DNA from: Spongilla lacustris
Taxonomy: Eukaryota > Porifera > Demospongiae > Spongillida > Spongillidae
Assembly (NCBI GenBank): GCA_949361645.1
Contig: OX442417.1
Location: forward strand, 4,694,819 to 4,758,818
Direction of reading: 5' to 3'
Length of the DNA stretch: 64,000 nt
The position numbers and the translations under genes are program-made. Shown here piece after piece: positions 34,011-44,979 of this stretch; the first letter of the stretch is position 1; each line of letters begins with the position of its first letter. The notes under the pieces are model-generated. The model made no database searches. It was not told the origin of the DNA and saw nothing but the letters and a program-made list of their open reading frames with translations.

Positions 34011-37000
34011 TGAAATTCATTTGAGGTTAATTCAATTCATGTCCGCCATCTTGGTGTAAAGTACGGTATGGGCATTTTACTTTAATTGTTTCACTTTGGG
34101 TCTCGTAATACTTTTATATTCTTACCATGGAATGACGTCAGTGCTCACTGTAAAAAAATAAAACCAACCCCATAATCACTTACTGTGAACGTACAGGAAT
34201 AACCTAAAGCTTTGTTTTGCCCATATATACCTAACTTGTGCACCAAGATGGCGAACAACAGATAATTTTAATTTCAATTAAGTCATTGCTCACGCGATGA
34301 AAAGGGTACTCTTGTACTATTAGTATAGCATCTCTTTGTCACTTTAATATCAATAGGCAATGCATGACAGCTATGTTTGAATAGCCTCAATGGAATAAGA
34401 TGTCCCCATGCATGCGCCATGTTATTGATCCCAATGTCATTAATTCCTGACCTTCGTGTTATGGACTTGTCACTTAGGCGGCCTATCATCCGGCACCACA
34501 CACATAACCACACACCTGTTATAAAATTGATTATCATCGATGACCGAATAATCGCAAATGTGAAAATGTATCTAAGGACAAACATTGGGGCCCTAAAACA
34601 AATGACCATATGCATTAACATCGTATCCATAGATTTTTTGCCTACAGCTACACATACGCAACTCACTAGTAATTTGTTTTTTGTGCCGTACGTATACGTT
34701 GCTACGTCCATTGCTCAGTTTATTCACGCTTTTTGCACACGTCATCAGGTTGAGAAATCAGTTCTGTAAAGCTAGGAATTATAGAGGAGCCTGCAATTAA
34801 AAGATCCCAGGCATTGGAATGAATAGTGACCGTATAACCTTGTGCTCTACTTTTTGAATAAACGTGATGAATTTAAATTCCCTAAAATACTTTTGCAAAT
34901 AGTGATCGAGTTGCAGAGGGTTATTCTGTTGCAAAAATGTAGGATTGAAAACCTGCGAACCATATATACACTGTACCTTGTTCACATGCTTTGTGCCCCA
35001 CTAGCTGCAGCCAATCCTACATCCTTGGCTTTATATTTCTTGCTAAGAATTTTTTTGTTAATTGTTTCCCTCACTTTTTTGCCCCAGGTTTGTTGACCAC
35101 AATAGCATATACATATGATTATAATAAAGATACATAACATACAAAAAAAAAAAAGAGTCCATGATTTATTATTTTAGTTATTCGTGGTGGAGGGGTGGGG
35201 CCTCGGGAAGGGTCGTCCCCTAAATCGCGGCTGCCCCCGTTCAGCCCTGGGCCTCAGTCGATGCGGTGGCCTTGGACCGTGGTGGAGGTCTAGCTGAGGG
35301 CGCAGTGGAACATGGTGCCAGTGGTGGCGTAGCAGCCCGTGGAAAGCTGTGGTGGAGTGGGTGATGCCTCCAGAGCGGCGTGCAAAAATATAGCATCTTC
35401 CAAGTCTTCGGCACTGACTTCACTGATATACTACTAGCTCATCACAAGGTAGGGGCCCATTCTGCGGTAGACTGTTAACCAAAAGGCCAAGGGCCACATC
35501 TCCACTAACATGAAGAAGCAGCCATCTGCAATGTTTCTGGAAGATGTGGCGGGGGGGGGGGGGGGGGGGGGGGGGGTATGGTGGACAACACACGTCAACA
35601 AGAAGGAGCCAGTTTTATTTTTGATGAGACCTGCCTGTGCATGGTGAAGAGGAAGTGAATAAAGGTGGCTTGCAAATGGTGGGCAACTTTTACAGCAAAA
35701 AGCCAGTCATGGATGATGTGACCTTGCTGCACAAAGTGGTCTCCCTCGGCAACAAGCAGGTCCACTAACAATTGTGTAGAGCCCTCGAGAGTTCCGATGC
35801 CAGTGAACTTGAAAGTCTTGTGAGACCACAGTGTTGTGATGTGAGCCAGTGGTAGAAGACCTCTGCTGTGGTCATTGTGAGCCAATGGTACTCAGAGCTT
35901 GAGGTCACTGCAGGTGTGGCACACAGCTCAATTTCTTAGCCTTGCAGAAAAAATGGGGCCTCTTATATGCAAGGGTAAAGACCGAATGGTTCGAGACTGC
36001 ATTTGCATGATGGGTGCTCGAGACTGCATTTGCATGATGGGTGCATACAAACCTTACAAACCATTCTGTTGTCTTGATTCTTCTGATACTTTGACCCCAC
36101 TGCTTCCTCCTGTATGCACAAATCTGATAGGAAAACAATGGGCAAAGTAAACATAGCGGGCAAAAAGGTGAACTTATAATTATCAAACAACACATTTTTA
36201 GATTTAGATCGACACTAAAAATGTTTGTACCAACAACAATTTTGCATTTTGCTATAGAATACGTCAGATTAAAGCAACATTTCATCACAGGTCTGGGTGA
36301 ATCAAAGGACACCAAGATTAGGATGTAACCTCTAAGAAATATCTTGCCCTCAGGAATGACACTGAGACCCACCCACAGTTATACTAAGGCTGGGTTACCA
36401 ATATGATGCTTGCTGAATGTTGCATCAGCGTCGCTGAAACGTCATATTGCATTAAAGATGTCTTGTTTCTTTTTCTTAATAGGATGGTGGAAGTTTAGAC
36501 AGTATTATGAATTTGGGGCGTATTCCAGATGAAATCTGGGAATGGAAGACGGCGGACAAAGACAAACATTAACTGCTTTTGACATCTACATCTACTTCAG
36601 TAACTGCATTCATTTATCGATAAACCCAAAACCCACACTCAATCAATATTAAGTGGGACTTATTAGTTATTGGTGCAAAAAAAAAAACGGTGAAAGTTTA
36701 CAGTACTAGTAAGTATATTAGCAGTTTTAGAGGTTTGTAGGCACCCTTTTCTTACCCTGAGGCAAAGAGTAATTTAAATTTTTGCTGCATCGAGCTTGTC
36801 TTATGGTGGGAATGGGGTGTACGGCATTCTCATTGACGATTGGGTGCTCCCTAAAGCTCTGAAAGGCCTACTTACAGGCAGGCACCCCCATCATCGTCGA
36901 AAACCATCACCTGTGCACAGTCCAGCAGGACAAGATGTATCTCCTTCTGGAAGCTGGCTAACGACCTAAGCAGCACAACTGATTGGGAGTGTTCCTCTGC

Positions 37001-37440
37001 TGCCTCCCAATAGATGTGGTGTCAGCAATTAAGGTGATATTGGGTGAAATTTTTTCATGGCATATACATATGTTTTTGTACTTGTATCAATTATTTCATA
37101 CAGCTGTACCACTTTTAAGACGACGTATCTTCGTCCTGCTGTCCACCATCAAGGGGCAGGACTAATTGCTTGTCGGTAGCATTGATTGAAGACCTCGTCA
37201 AAGTTATATCTTAACGCATGTGGTACAGAGAAACTTACTAGTATGGATGTGTTAGAACTGAGTCATATGTAACTGCTACAAGAAATTAATCTTTTTTTTC
37301 TGCCACACATGGAATGGTAGTACAGCTTTCTACAATTTGGAGTGGTTCTCTTGAAGATAAACCATCTTTGGAGGTAAAATATGAGTGCTCTATGAGCGCT
37401 GATGCCATACCCACACCCACATGAGCGGATATGCATACAA
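34010..37440. other. Repeat-derived spacer, no gene recognised
   Basis: ORFs of 130-155 codons at 34283-34769 and 35905-36372 have no motif I recognise. A G26 tract lies at 35551-35576, and two direct copies of a 24-bp unit (GACTGCATTTGCATGATGGG plus TGCT) near 35994-36042. The end, 37260-37440, belongs to a dispersed repeat also seen near 41510 and 49850. Confidence 0.4.
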
Positions 37441-37800
37441 ATTTGTGTCATCTAACAGATATTGTTTTGTTACCCTTATTTCTGACTCCTTCCCTTCCTC
37501 TCCATATACATTTATGGGATGACTTCCCCCTTGAAAATTGGAATTCTGGACATGTATAGGTCCTTATTTCTGACTCCTTCCCTTCCTCTCCATATACATT
37601 TATGGGATGACTTCCCCCTTGAAAATTGGAATTCTGGACATGTATAGGTGGTGGTGACAGACCAGTCACCAACACAGACACCATCCTAGACCTGGGTGAC
37701 TCAACAGTCCACAGAGATACCTCATCGTGCCATCTCACAATAGTTACCTGAAGATGAGATGCTATGGTGGAAGGAGGACCTCATCCGAGGTCTACAGGAT
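37440..37800. repeat. Dispersed repeat with an internal 88-bp tandem duplication
   Basis: The 88-bp unit containing CCATATACATTTATGGGATG occurs twice in a row (37474-37561 and 37562-37649). The block as a whole recurs at about 49985-50300 with one copy of the unit. It probably belongs to an unnamed transposon. Confidence 0.8.
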
Positions 37801-38403
37801 GCGGGTCTGTCAGACTAGATTCCATATTGTTTTATGCAAAAGCAAACATGTCGCTTGGAGGGTGATTTTGTAGAGTGGATCAGTCTTCCTGGTTGCGGAT
37901 AGCAGTTCTGTAAGGTAGTGACGGAGTCCTGCGATTTGGGTGATACGATTTTGGGGGAAGTCATTTGCACGAAGCTGCAAGACTTCTCTGTGACGTGATC
38001 ACTTGGGCAGAGGTGTCTGGCTGTCGTTATCCATCCATCCATCTTATCACTCCTATCCCAGCTACTCTCTTACATGTTGCCTATTTCCCCCCCTCCCCAT
38101 TCAGAGAGCCAATTCAACCAGATAAACCTGAAGCTAAGAAAAAGAAGCGGTGCCACATTCTGTGAAACAGAATGAACAATGTATTTCACATCAGTGTGCA
38201 ATGAACGTACCATTGGCTATATATATGATTGGGCGTTTAGCCGATCTTCGCCAGTCGAGCTAGACCCGACCGCTTAGTCATAAGATTGGAATAAACGTAC
38301 AGCATTGAAAACCACGAAATACGGTATCAATATGTCTTATACGTCATGTCAGAGTGTGACTCTCCGACTCTCCCTCACTCCTACTCACGTCGGGCAGCAC
38401 TGG

Positions 38404-38452
38404 CTATCAGTCCCTGGTGGCCGACGGAGTCGGTGGTCAGGGACTGATATAG
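38404..38452. repeat. Hairpin
   Basis: TATCAGTCCCTG pairs with CAGGGACTGATA around a loop that itself holds CCGAC and GTCGG. Confidence 0.6.
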
Positions 38453-38484
38453 GACCCGACCTAGACCTATAAGGCTAGAGCCTG

Positions 38485-38700
38485 GTCCATCCCTGCGATG
38501 GGATGAGACCAGGGGAATTGTTGCGGGGGATGACCAGATCCTGGAGGGAGAGACCACTTCCCCCAATGTTTTGGTGGTCGATTCCCAATTAATGGACTTC
38601 CAGAATGCCGAGGGTATGTCTGAGGTTTTTGGTTATAGCTGCATTGCATTGAGGTCTTAGGATGATGCTATGTACCCCATGATATCCACAATAACCCTAA
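38485..38700. repeat. Dispersed repeat, copy at 50.3 kb
   Basis: Matches 50325-50515 in the same orientation (GATGGGATGAGA...AGGGGAATTGTTG, later GGTTATAGCTGCATTGCATT). The downstream CAATAACCCTAA joins to the next repeat family. Confidence 0.75.
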
Positions 38701-38890
38701 ATGTCGTTACAATATTACAACCAGAAACGGCCTAGGTTACACTCTTTTCTAGCACAATTTCCATTGGCCAAATGTACACAAAATCATGCCATTTACGAGC
38801 TCATCTGCTGTGCCATACAGGCGAAAGGCTACCTTGCAACAATTTTAAGTGGACCGCAGGAACCACAAATAAAACTGTCTGATTGTGTCT
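38697..38890. repeat. Dispersed repeat family with CCCTAA-type start (three copies)
   Basis: This copy and those at about 41800-42040 and 46075-46290 share, in order, CCCTAA motifs, TACAACCAG(T/A)AAC, CCATTGGCCAAA, TCATTTACG and CAGTGGACCGCAGGAACCAC-like blocks. The 46 kb copy has the longest CCCTAA run. There is no coding function I can support. Confidence 0.75.
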
Positions 38891-39717
38891 GGCTGCTCTG
38901 GGCTGATGTCTAAAATCTTTAACAAAAGTGAGTTGATACAGGATTTCAGAGCCTTGTAGCTGCGAGTTAGACCCTTGCACAACCATTTTTATCAATAACC
39001 TCAATTTACCACGGGTCACCCCGACACTCCTGCCACTAATAGTGGATGTGGTGGCCCCAGCAAAGAGGCCGAGAAAACCCTCTTTAGTGCAATTGAAGAG
39101 TATTTTTTAAAAATGTGGTGGATATACACAAAGCATGTATCGATCAGTTTCACGGCCCGCCAGTTCAAAAGAACTGCAAGCCAATGATAAGTCGCCAAGC
39201 TGGTTGGTACTCCGAAAGGAGCAACAACTTGTCCTAAGGGACTGCCCCCTAGAGCTAAAAGCCGAATGGGGAGCTGCAGCCAATGATCTTCTCAATCTCC
39301 TCATCATTCATCACGAAGATGAAAGTAATATCTGCAGCTCAAAGGCTAATGTATCAAACACTGGGGGACAGGATCCTTAAGGAACCCACCCTCACTGAAC
39401 CTATAAAGGAAAAGGCTCGAATCAAAGGAATCCAATGTAACACAAATTCCAGAGAAAAATGGAAAAGGCTTTAAAAAGTACCCCTGATGCCGCCATGGAT
39501 ACCATGGAAGGCGTCAGCAATGCTCCTGAAACTGGGATTGCTCATGAACAACAACCCGAACAACACCAACCACAAAAAAACCTTCTGGGGAGCAGGACCT
39601 GATACAGGTCTTGAAGACTCTCACTGCGAGAGTAACTCACCTCAAGGGAGGGCGAGGAAACGGCCAATTCCATCCCATCCTCACATTTTTGCAATTTGCA
39701 AGGTGCATTTACAATGC

Positions 39718-39880
39718 ACGCCGAACAAGTGATGCAATTTGTGGCTTAGTTGGTTAAAATGCCTGTCTAGTAAACAGGAGATCGCCGGTTCGTTGCTATA
39801 GATACACACCATTACCACAACTAACATATAGCATCATCAATCACCTTAAATACCTCTACCTTGATTTTCACCACTGGGTT
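39718..39880 (+). mobile_element. tRNA-Thr-derived SINE, copy 1
   Basis: TGGCTTAGTTGG (A box), CCTGTCTAGTAAACAGG (anticodon arm, anticodon AGT for Thr) and GGTTCGTTGC (B box, diverged) occur at tRNA spacing. The acceptor stem is not paired, so it is not a working tRNA. A shared tail of about 85 bases follows (TACCACAACTAACATATAGC onward). Confidence 0.75.
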
Positions 39881-40217
39881 TGGTGGAAGTGTGGCTGAAA
39901 AAGGAAAAAGAAAACTAAAACGGAGTGAAAATGGTACAAGTGAGATTGGAGGAAGAAATTTCCCCAAACCTTACCTCAGAAACCTTTCCCCTACAGAGCG
40001 AGAGATGCCAGGAGAGGAACAAATAGGGAGTATTAAAACTGCCCCTGGAAAAAGCATATCGGTAACAATCACTCCAATGAACATGGGGAGAAAAGTGCTG
40101 CCACCCAGAGAAGAGCAGGATTTATCTGAGAAACTGATGGCAGATTTGGCAGCAAGAGAGTTGCCTCTGCTAAGGGTAAGGAGAGGGCTGGGTCAGTTGA
40201 ACAAAGACCCAAAAACA

Positions 40218-40398
40218 CGCCGAACATGTAATGCAATTTGTGGCTTAGTTGGTTAAAGTGCCTGTCTAGTAAACAGGAGACTGCTGGTTCATTGCTATAG
40301 ATACACACCCTTTGGAAAGGGGACTGAGAATTACCACAACTAACATATAGCATCATCAATCACCTTGAATACCTGTACCTTGATTTTCACCACTGATT
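40218..40398 (+). mobile_element. tRNA-Thr-derived SINE, copy 2
   Basis: Same tRNA-like head and tail as the copy 500 bases upstream, with the B box as GGTTCATTGC and a 21-base segment (CTTTGGAAAGGGGACTGAGA plus A) that copy 1 lacks. Confidence 0.75.
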
Positions 40399-40639
40399 GG
40401 TGTGTACAAATCACCTCATCATTACATCATACATCTTATTACCATGCCTATAATACATATGCCTAGCATCATACACCGTTTTGGCTGAGCAGTGGGACCA
40501 TGCTTGTAGTGTTGTCAGACACTGGTATGATTGCTCGGGTCAGAGGTGTAACTGCTTTGACTTCTTTTATGGGTTAGTTCTAGGAGAGTTGCTGCTGCGA
40601 CATAGAGATAATCTTAGCAGGGCTCTACACCATAGCAGT

Positions 40640-40800
40640 ATATCAGCAGCTGAGGGGCAAGTCATTGCTACTATGACAGTAACCACCCTTAGATCTCTCA
40701 GAGCTAATGACAGTTTCAATCTTATTTGGAATAGGGTCAGCACAATGGCACAAGAGCGGGATGTCGATGCACCTAAACTGCCACACCAAAGAAAGACTTT
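40640..40800 (+). mobile_element. hAT/ZMYM-type transposase fragment
   Basis: Within a 153-codon frame, TLRSLRANDSFNLIWNRV followed by DVDAPKLPHQRK resembles the (S)LR.D..F.LFW..V....D.D.P.LPR.RK block of hAT-like transposases related to ZMYM1. No other domain is visible nearby, and the frame then runs into hydrophobic sequence. Confidence 0.55.
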
Positions 40801-42180
40801 TTTAATTTTATTTTTATCGGATTGGGTATTCATTCTGCTGCAACTCACAATACGCGTAATTCTTTTTTTTTTTAAACCAGGGAAATTATATGGCTCTTCT
40901 CCAAAAGACACTGCTAGCTACAACAGGGAGGTGGCAACGTGATCAAATGGACTCACCTCGCACGTTACGAGCAGGACAGAAATTGATGGGCACAAACTCA
41001 ATGTTGATCAGAATGAAAAGTTGGTGATGCTTGGAGTGACCAATATTTGTGCCATTGCATTCAAGAGACTCCAGGTAAGGATTTAATGAATTTAAGATAA
41101 ATTTCTATTTTGTTTTGAGATATGTGGTATACACAATGTATGTTGTTTGCAGAGATACTTATTCTGATGTTGTAATTCTTTCACCCTTGTCCATGAGGGC
41201 CCGACATCTCCACACCCTCTCATTTGATATTTGTAGCTTTGTAAGTATAAATAAGCGTGGTATAATACTTTGTTTCATTGTTGACCAAACAAAATATTAA
41301 TTTTGCATGTAGTACAGAGAGGCCTACTAGTAATGGAGAGGGGGTCGGGCACAAGTCTCATCTATCCTTGTTTATAGTGGTGATGAGAGGGGAATATGAC
41401 GCGCTCTTGCGCTGGCCTTTCAGGCAAACTGTTTCGCTTAAATTGCTAGACCACAACCATCGCAAACATGTCGTGCAAACGTTCATACCCACCCCGGGTC
41501 ATGGTGAGAACTGAGTCATATGATGATGGCCTCAACAGTTAACTGCCACAAGAAATTGATCACATTTATCTGCCACCATGTTGAATGGTAGTACAGGTTT
41601 CTACCATTATGACTACTACCAGCACGATGTATGATAATAATATCAGTCGTAGCATTCTTATATTCCACCAATACACATTATCTATCTTACCAAAACCAAC
41701 AGGCGGAAAGAGACTGAGGTGTGATACATTTTATAAGTTCCACAGAAATAGGGACACCCGTTAGCAGCTCAAGGTCCAGCGCCACCTACCGGAACCCTAA
41801 CCCTAGATGTCATTAAAATCTTACAACCAGTAACCGCCTAGGTTACACACTCCTTTCAAAGCTACCAACTGAATGGATGGTACCTCAATGTAAATGCGGC
41901 GTAATTGCCATTGGCCAAATTGCAGAAAAACATACAAGAAAACGTGTCATTTACGTGTTCATCTTCAGTGACAAACAGGAGAAAGGCTACCCCTTTGCAG
42001 CAATTTTCAGTGGACCGCAGGAACCACGAACAAAACCTGTCCTAAGTCCTAAGTCCAAGTCAAAAGCATGGCATGCATCATAGTTTCAGATACGGGAAAG
42101 GGCACAGTCCCTGCCCACAATCCCCATAACCCTAACGGCACAGAGGCTAAGGGTACCCTGCCAAATTTTCTGCCGCATGG

Positions 42181-42231
42181 CCTAACTCTGGTGCCATTCC
42201 GTGAATGTTATCATGATGCACCAGAGTTAGG
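42181..42231. repeat. 14-bp hairpin in the Helitron region
   Basis: CCTAACTCTGGTGC and GCACCAGAGTTAGG are perfectly complementary with a 23-base loop. Confidence 0.6.
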
Positions 42232-42560
42232 TCATGTTTACCATCTAGACATGGGGAGGGTGGCAGGAAGCTCCACAAGGGCAGAGAACATTGTTGTGCC
42301 CTTTGCAGTACTGACAAAAGTGACTCTGAAACTGCACAGTGTCCGAGTGCACAGGGTAATATTCAGGATGCCAATGGACAGGATTCATGTACAAAGAGCC
42401 GTAGTCACGGCGGACCGAGTCCAAGTATACAGGGCAGCAGTCAGGATAGACCTGGTTCAAGTACACAGGCCAGTAGTCAGAATGGACCTACACAGGCCAG
42501 TAGTCAGGATGGACCTGGTCCAAGTACACGTTGCAGTACTCATGGCAGAGCGGGTGTAGG
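42228..42560 (+). mobile_element. Helitron-associated module with 36-bp repeats, copy 1
   Basis: A block starting GAGTTAGGTCATGTTTACC, whose second half is made of 36-bp repeats encoding Ser/Gln/Gly-rich peptide (GPGSSTQASSQ type) in one frame. It recurs at 43864-44180. The first copy leads directly into the Helitron replication-initiator remnant. Confidence 0.6.
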
Positions 42561-42738
42561 GTGTAGTTGTGTCTGTCATGATAGCACTTTGCAATCAGAC
42601 TTGCACTATAGTGAATGGCGAGGTCACCCTATTTGTTGTGAATTTCCAACCTGCTCCAGTCCACTGAGGGTGATAAGGGCACCTCACTACCCAGTCTTAC
42701 CCCGGGGGCTTCAGAGTATGCCAAATCCAGGCTGCTCA

Positions 42739-43162
42739 ACAAAGATTCTCGCTTTCGAAAAGATCCACAGTACGTCTTCTTTTTGCTGTGGCAACAAGAA
42801 ATGCGGCAAATTTCTGCAGACATTTATAATGTTCTCAAAAGTACAGCTAAGTCCAAAATGCCTGTGCACGAATTCCTTGCTGGAGTTAACAAATCAGACG
42901 AATGTATTGAGGCAAACCTTTCCACAATATTCCAGTCTGTTCGTGGTACCAAACAATACTGGTTAGAAGTAGTGAACTAAAATGCATGTTGAGAGAATGG
43001 GGCTCCCCAACTCTATTCATTACTTTGAGCTGTGCTGAGTACGACTCGGAGCACATTGCTAGATACCTTAGGAAGGTTAATCATGACCAGCCTCCTAATG
43101 TACCGACACAAAAGCGTTGCACTGAAGACCCTATTTCGGTGTCTAGAAGCCGATTTGAATGA
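42739..43162 (+). mobile_element. Helitron Rep/helicase N-terminal domain remnant
   Basis: Plus-strand reading gives DSRFRKDPQYVFFLLWQQEM, then QSVRGTKQYW, a one-base frame change near 42970, then LREWGSPTLFITLSCAEY and TEDPISVSR. These match, in order, the Helitron_like_N domain that precedes the rolling-circle Rep motifs in animal Helitrons. The frame stops at about 43162, before the HUH motif region, so the element is truncated. Confidence 0.8.
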
Positions 43163-43386
43163 GTGATCCTACCGGACCTCTTCGGGATGTGAGATACACG
43201 TTTACAGTGTGTTCTACACATTTTGGCAGGTTCTCCACAGCCACTTTGAATAAGTGATCCTACGGGACATCTTCGGATTCTATGCCTACAAATGTGATTG
43301 GAAAGTTTTTGCAAGCAACTGCGCTATTTAAAATGAATAAATTTAGTGCCGTCTTAATTAAGCTTTGACAAAAAAAAAAAACAGTT

Positions 43387-43773
43387 ACGCTGTATTGAGC
43401 TACATTAACGTGTGAGGTCGTATTATCTGAGCTTATATTTCCATTTATAGATGGCTGCGAAGTAAACTGAAGACTTCGAGGAAGCTTCGATCCAACTCAT
43501 CAGGGAGCGGAAGCGGAAGCCCAATGCTCTGCCGCTTTGGCCGCCGAAGAAAGTGTAAAATTTTAATGGCAATATACTCACGCTGTATTGAGCTACATTA
43601 ACGTGTGAGGTCGTATTAAGTGAGCTTATATTTCCATTTATAGATGGCTGCGAAGTAAACTGAAGACTTCGAGGAAGCTTCGATCCAACTCATCAGGGAG
43701 CGGAAGCGGAAGCCCAATGCTCTGCCGCTTTGGCCGCCGAAAAAAGTGTAAAATTTTAATGGCAATATACTCA
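43387..43773 (+). repeat. 193-bp tandem duplication
   Basis: Two nearly identical copies, 43387-43580 and 43581-43773. Each includes ATGGCTGCGAAG followed, after one in-frame stop, by a frame encoding TEDFEEASIQLIRERKRKP, which looks like the start of a Myb/SANT-like DNA-binding helix in an element protein. Confidence 0.8.
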
Positions 43774-43863
43774 TTTGCTTTACATACAATGTAACTTTAT
43801 TTTGATATCCGAACACGAGCCTGTGAAAAAGGAAAAAAAAAGCAAGTGAATAAGCTGATGAAG

Positions 43864-44220
43864 AGTTGGGTCATGTTTACCATCTAGACATGGGGAGGGT
43901 GGCAGGAAAATCCACAAGGGCAGACAACATTGCTGAGCCCTTTGCAGTACTGACGAAAGTGACTCTGAAACTGCACAGTGTCCGAGTGCACAGGGTAATA
44001 GTCAGGATGCCAATGGACAGGGTTCATGTACAAAGAGCAGTAGTCACGGCGGACCGAGTCCAAGTATACAGGGCAGCAGTCAGGATGGACCTGGTTCAAG
44101 TACACAGGCCAGTAGTCATTATGGACCTGGTTCAAGTACACATTCCAGTACTCATAGCAGAGCGGGTTTAAGTGCACAGTGCAGTACTATCACACAGAAC
44201 AGCAGTGGAAGTGGGGACTG
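43864..44220 (+). mobile_element. Helitron-associated module with 36-bp repeats, copy 2
   Basis: About 300 bases nearly identical to 42228-42560. It continues into a frame encoding SSGSGDCIPNGIADHDRLVL and is not followed by Rep sequence. Confidence 0.6.
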
Positions 44221-44483
44221 CATCCCTAATGGTATAGCTGACCATGACCGCCTTGTCCTACACAAATACAATCTGGACTTTCGGGAAAGCCTTTGCTACT
44301 TTAGGATGGAAAGATCCACTTCTATTATGTAGAAAGTTCAGCGTACTTTCGCACAATTTACAAATAAATTTTGACAAATGCAGCTTTTCAAGGGCAATGC
44401 TTACTCCACACCCCTTTATCCAATTGCACCTTTATTGTTCTAGCTGCTTCTCTCAGCGTAGTGGAAGATACCTAATAACTGTT

Positions 44484-44979
44484 CTCATTGTACTCAAATG
44501 GCATTTGCTCACCATATGCAGCAGTAGCAGCAGCAACACGAAAAAAGGAGAAACAGCCGGCTAATCCGACGTCGAAAGACTGGATGAAAACCGCCCCCCC
44601 CCCCATGTTGCAAAAAGGAGAAGCTACGAAGGTAGCAGCCAGCCCCTCCCACCACTGCCAAAGACAACGCCCCCACCACCACACCTATGGAAACATCATC
44701 GACCACCCCCCCCTATTTCTCCGGTTCCAAAAAACCAGAGTGCCCCTCCTTCCTCCTCATACAGATGTAGCAGCAGCAGACCCCCCCCCCCCCCACCCCC
44801 CCAGACAGCATTATTGCAGGTCTATGGCAAAAATGCTTGCCAGTCAAACAAATCCTAACTCCTGCCTCCCATCGGGAGATGAGACCAATTCGCATATTGC
44901 TCTAAGTGATGAACGGGCCATTTGGGAGAGGCAGAGGTTACTTCTGCAGGCCACTAGAGAGCGCGGCTGTCTGCCATAG
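44484..44979 (+). other. Low-complexity proline-rich open frame, unrecognised
   Basis: A 163-codon frame rich in Pro, Ala, His and Gln, with several C tracts. It could be part of a gag-like element protein, but no motif supports that. The following sequence to about 45960 has further short frames (for example GVVSDRSDREENDDDVCVHA at about 45760) that I do not recognise. Confidence 0.3.

Noticed and set aside
34283..34769. Opposed ORFs of 142 and 130 codons
   Set aside because: I found no motif, splice structure or similarity. Chance openness in AT-rich DNA is likely.
39740..39800. Functional tRNA-Thr genes at about 39.74 and 40.24 kb
   Set aside because: The B box is degenerate, the acceptor stem does not pair, and both copies share a non-tRNA tail. 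They are SINEs.
39861..40256. 131-codon basic ORF between the SINEs
   Set aside because: No recognisable domain, and its end is SINE sequence.
40567..40911. 114-codon minus-strand ORF
   Set aside because: Antisense shadow of the hAT-like fragment.
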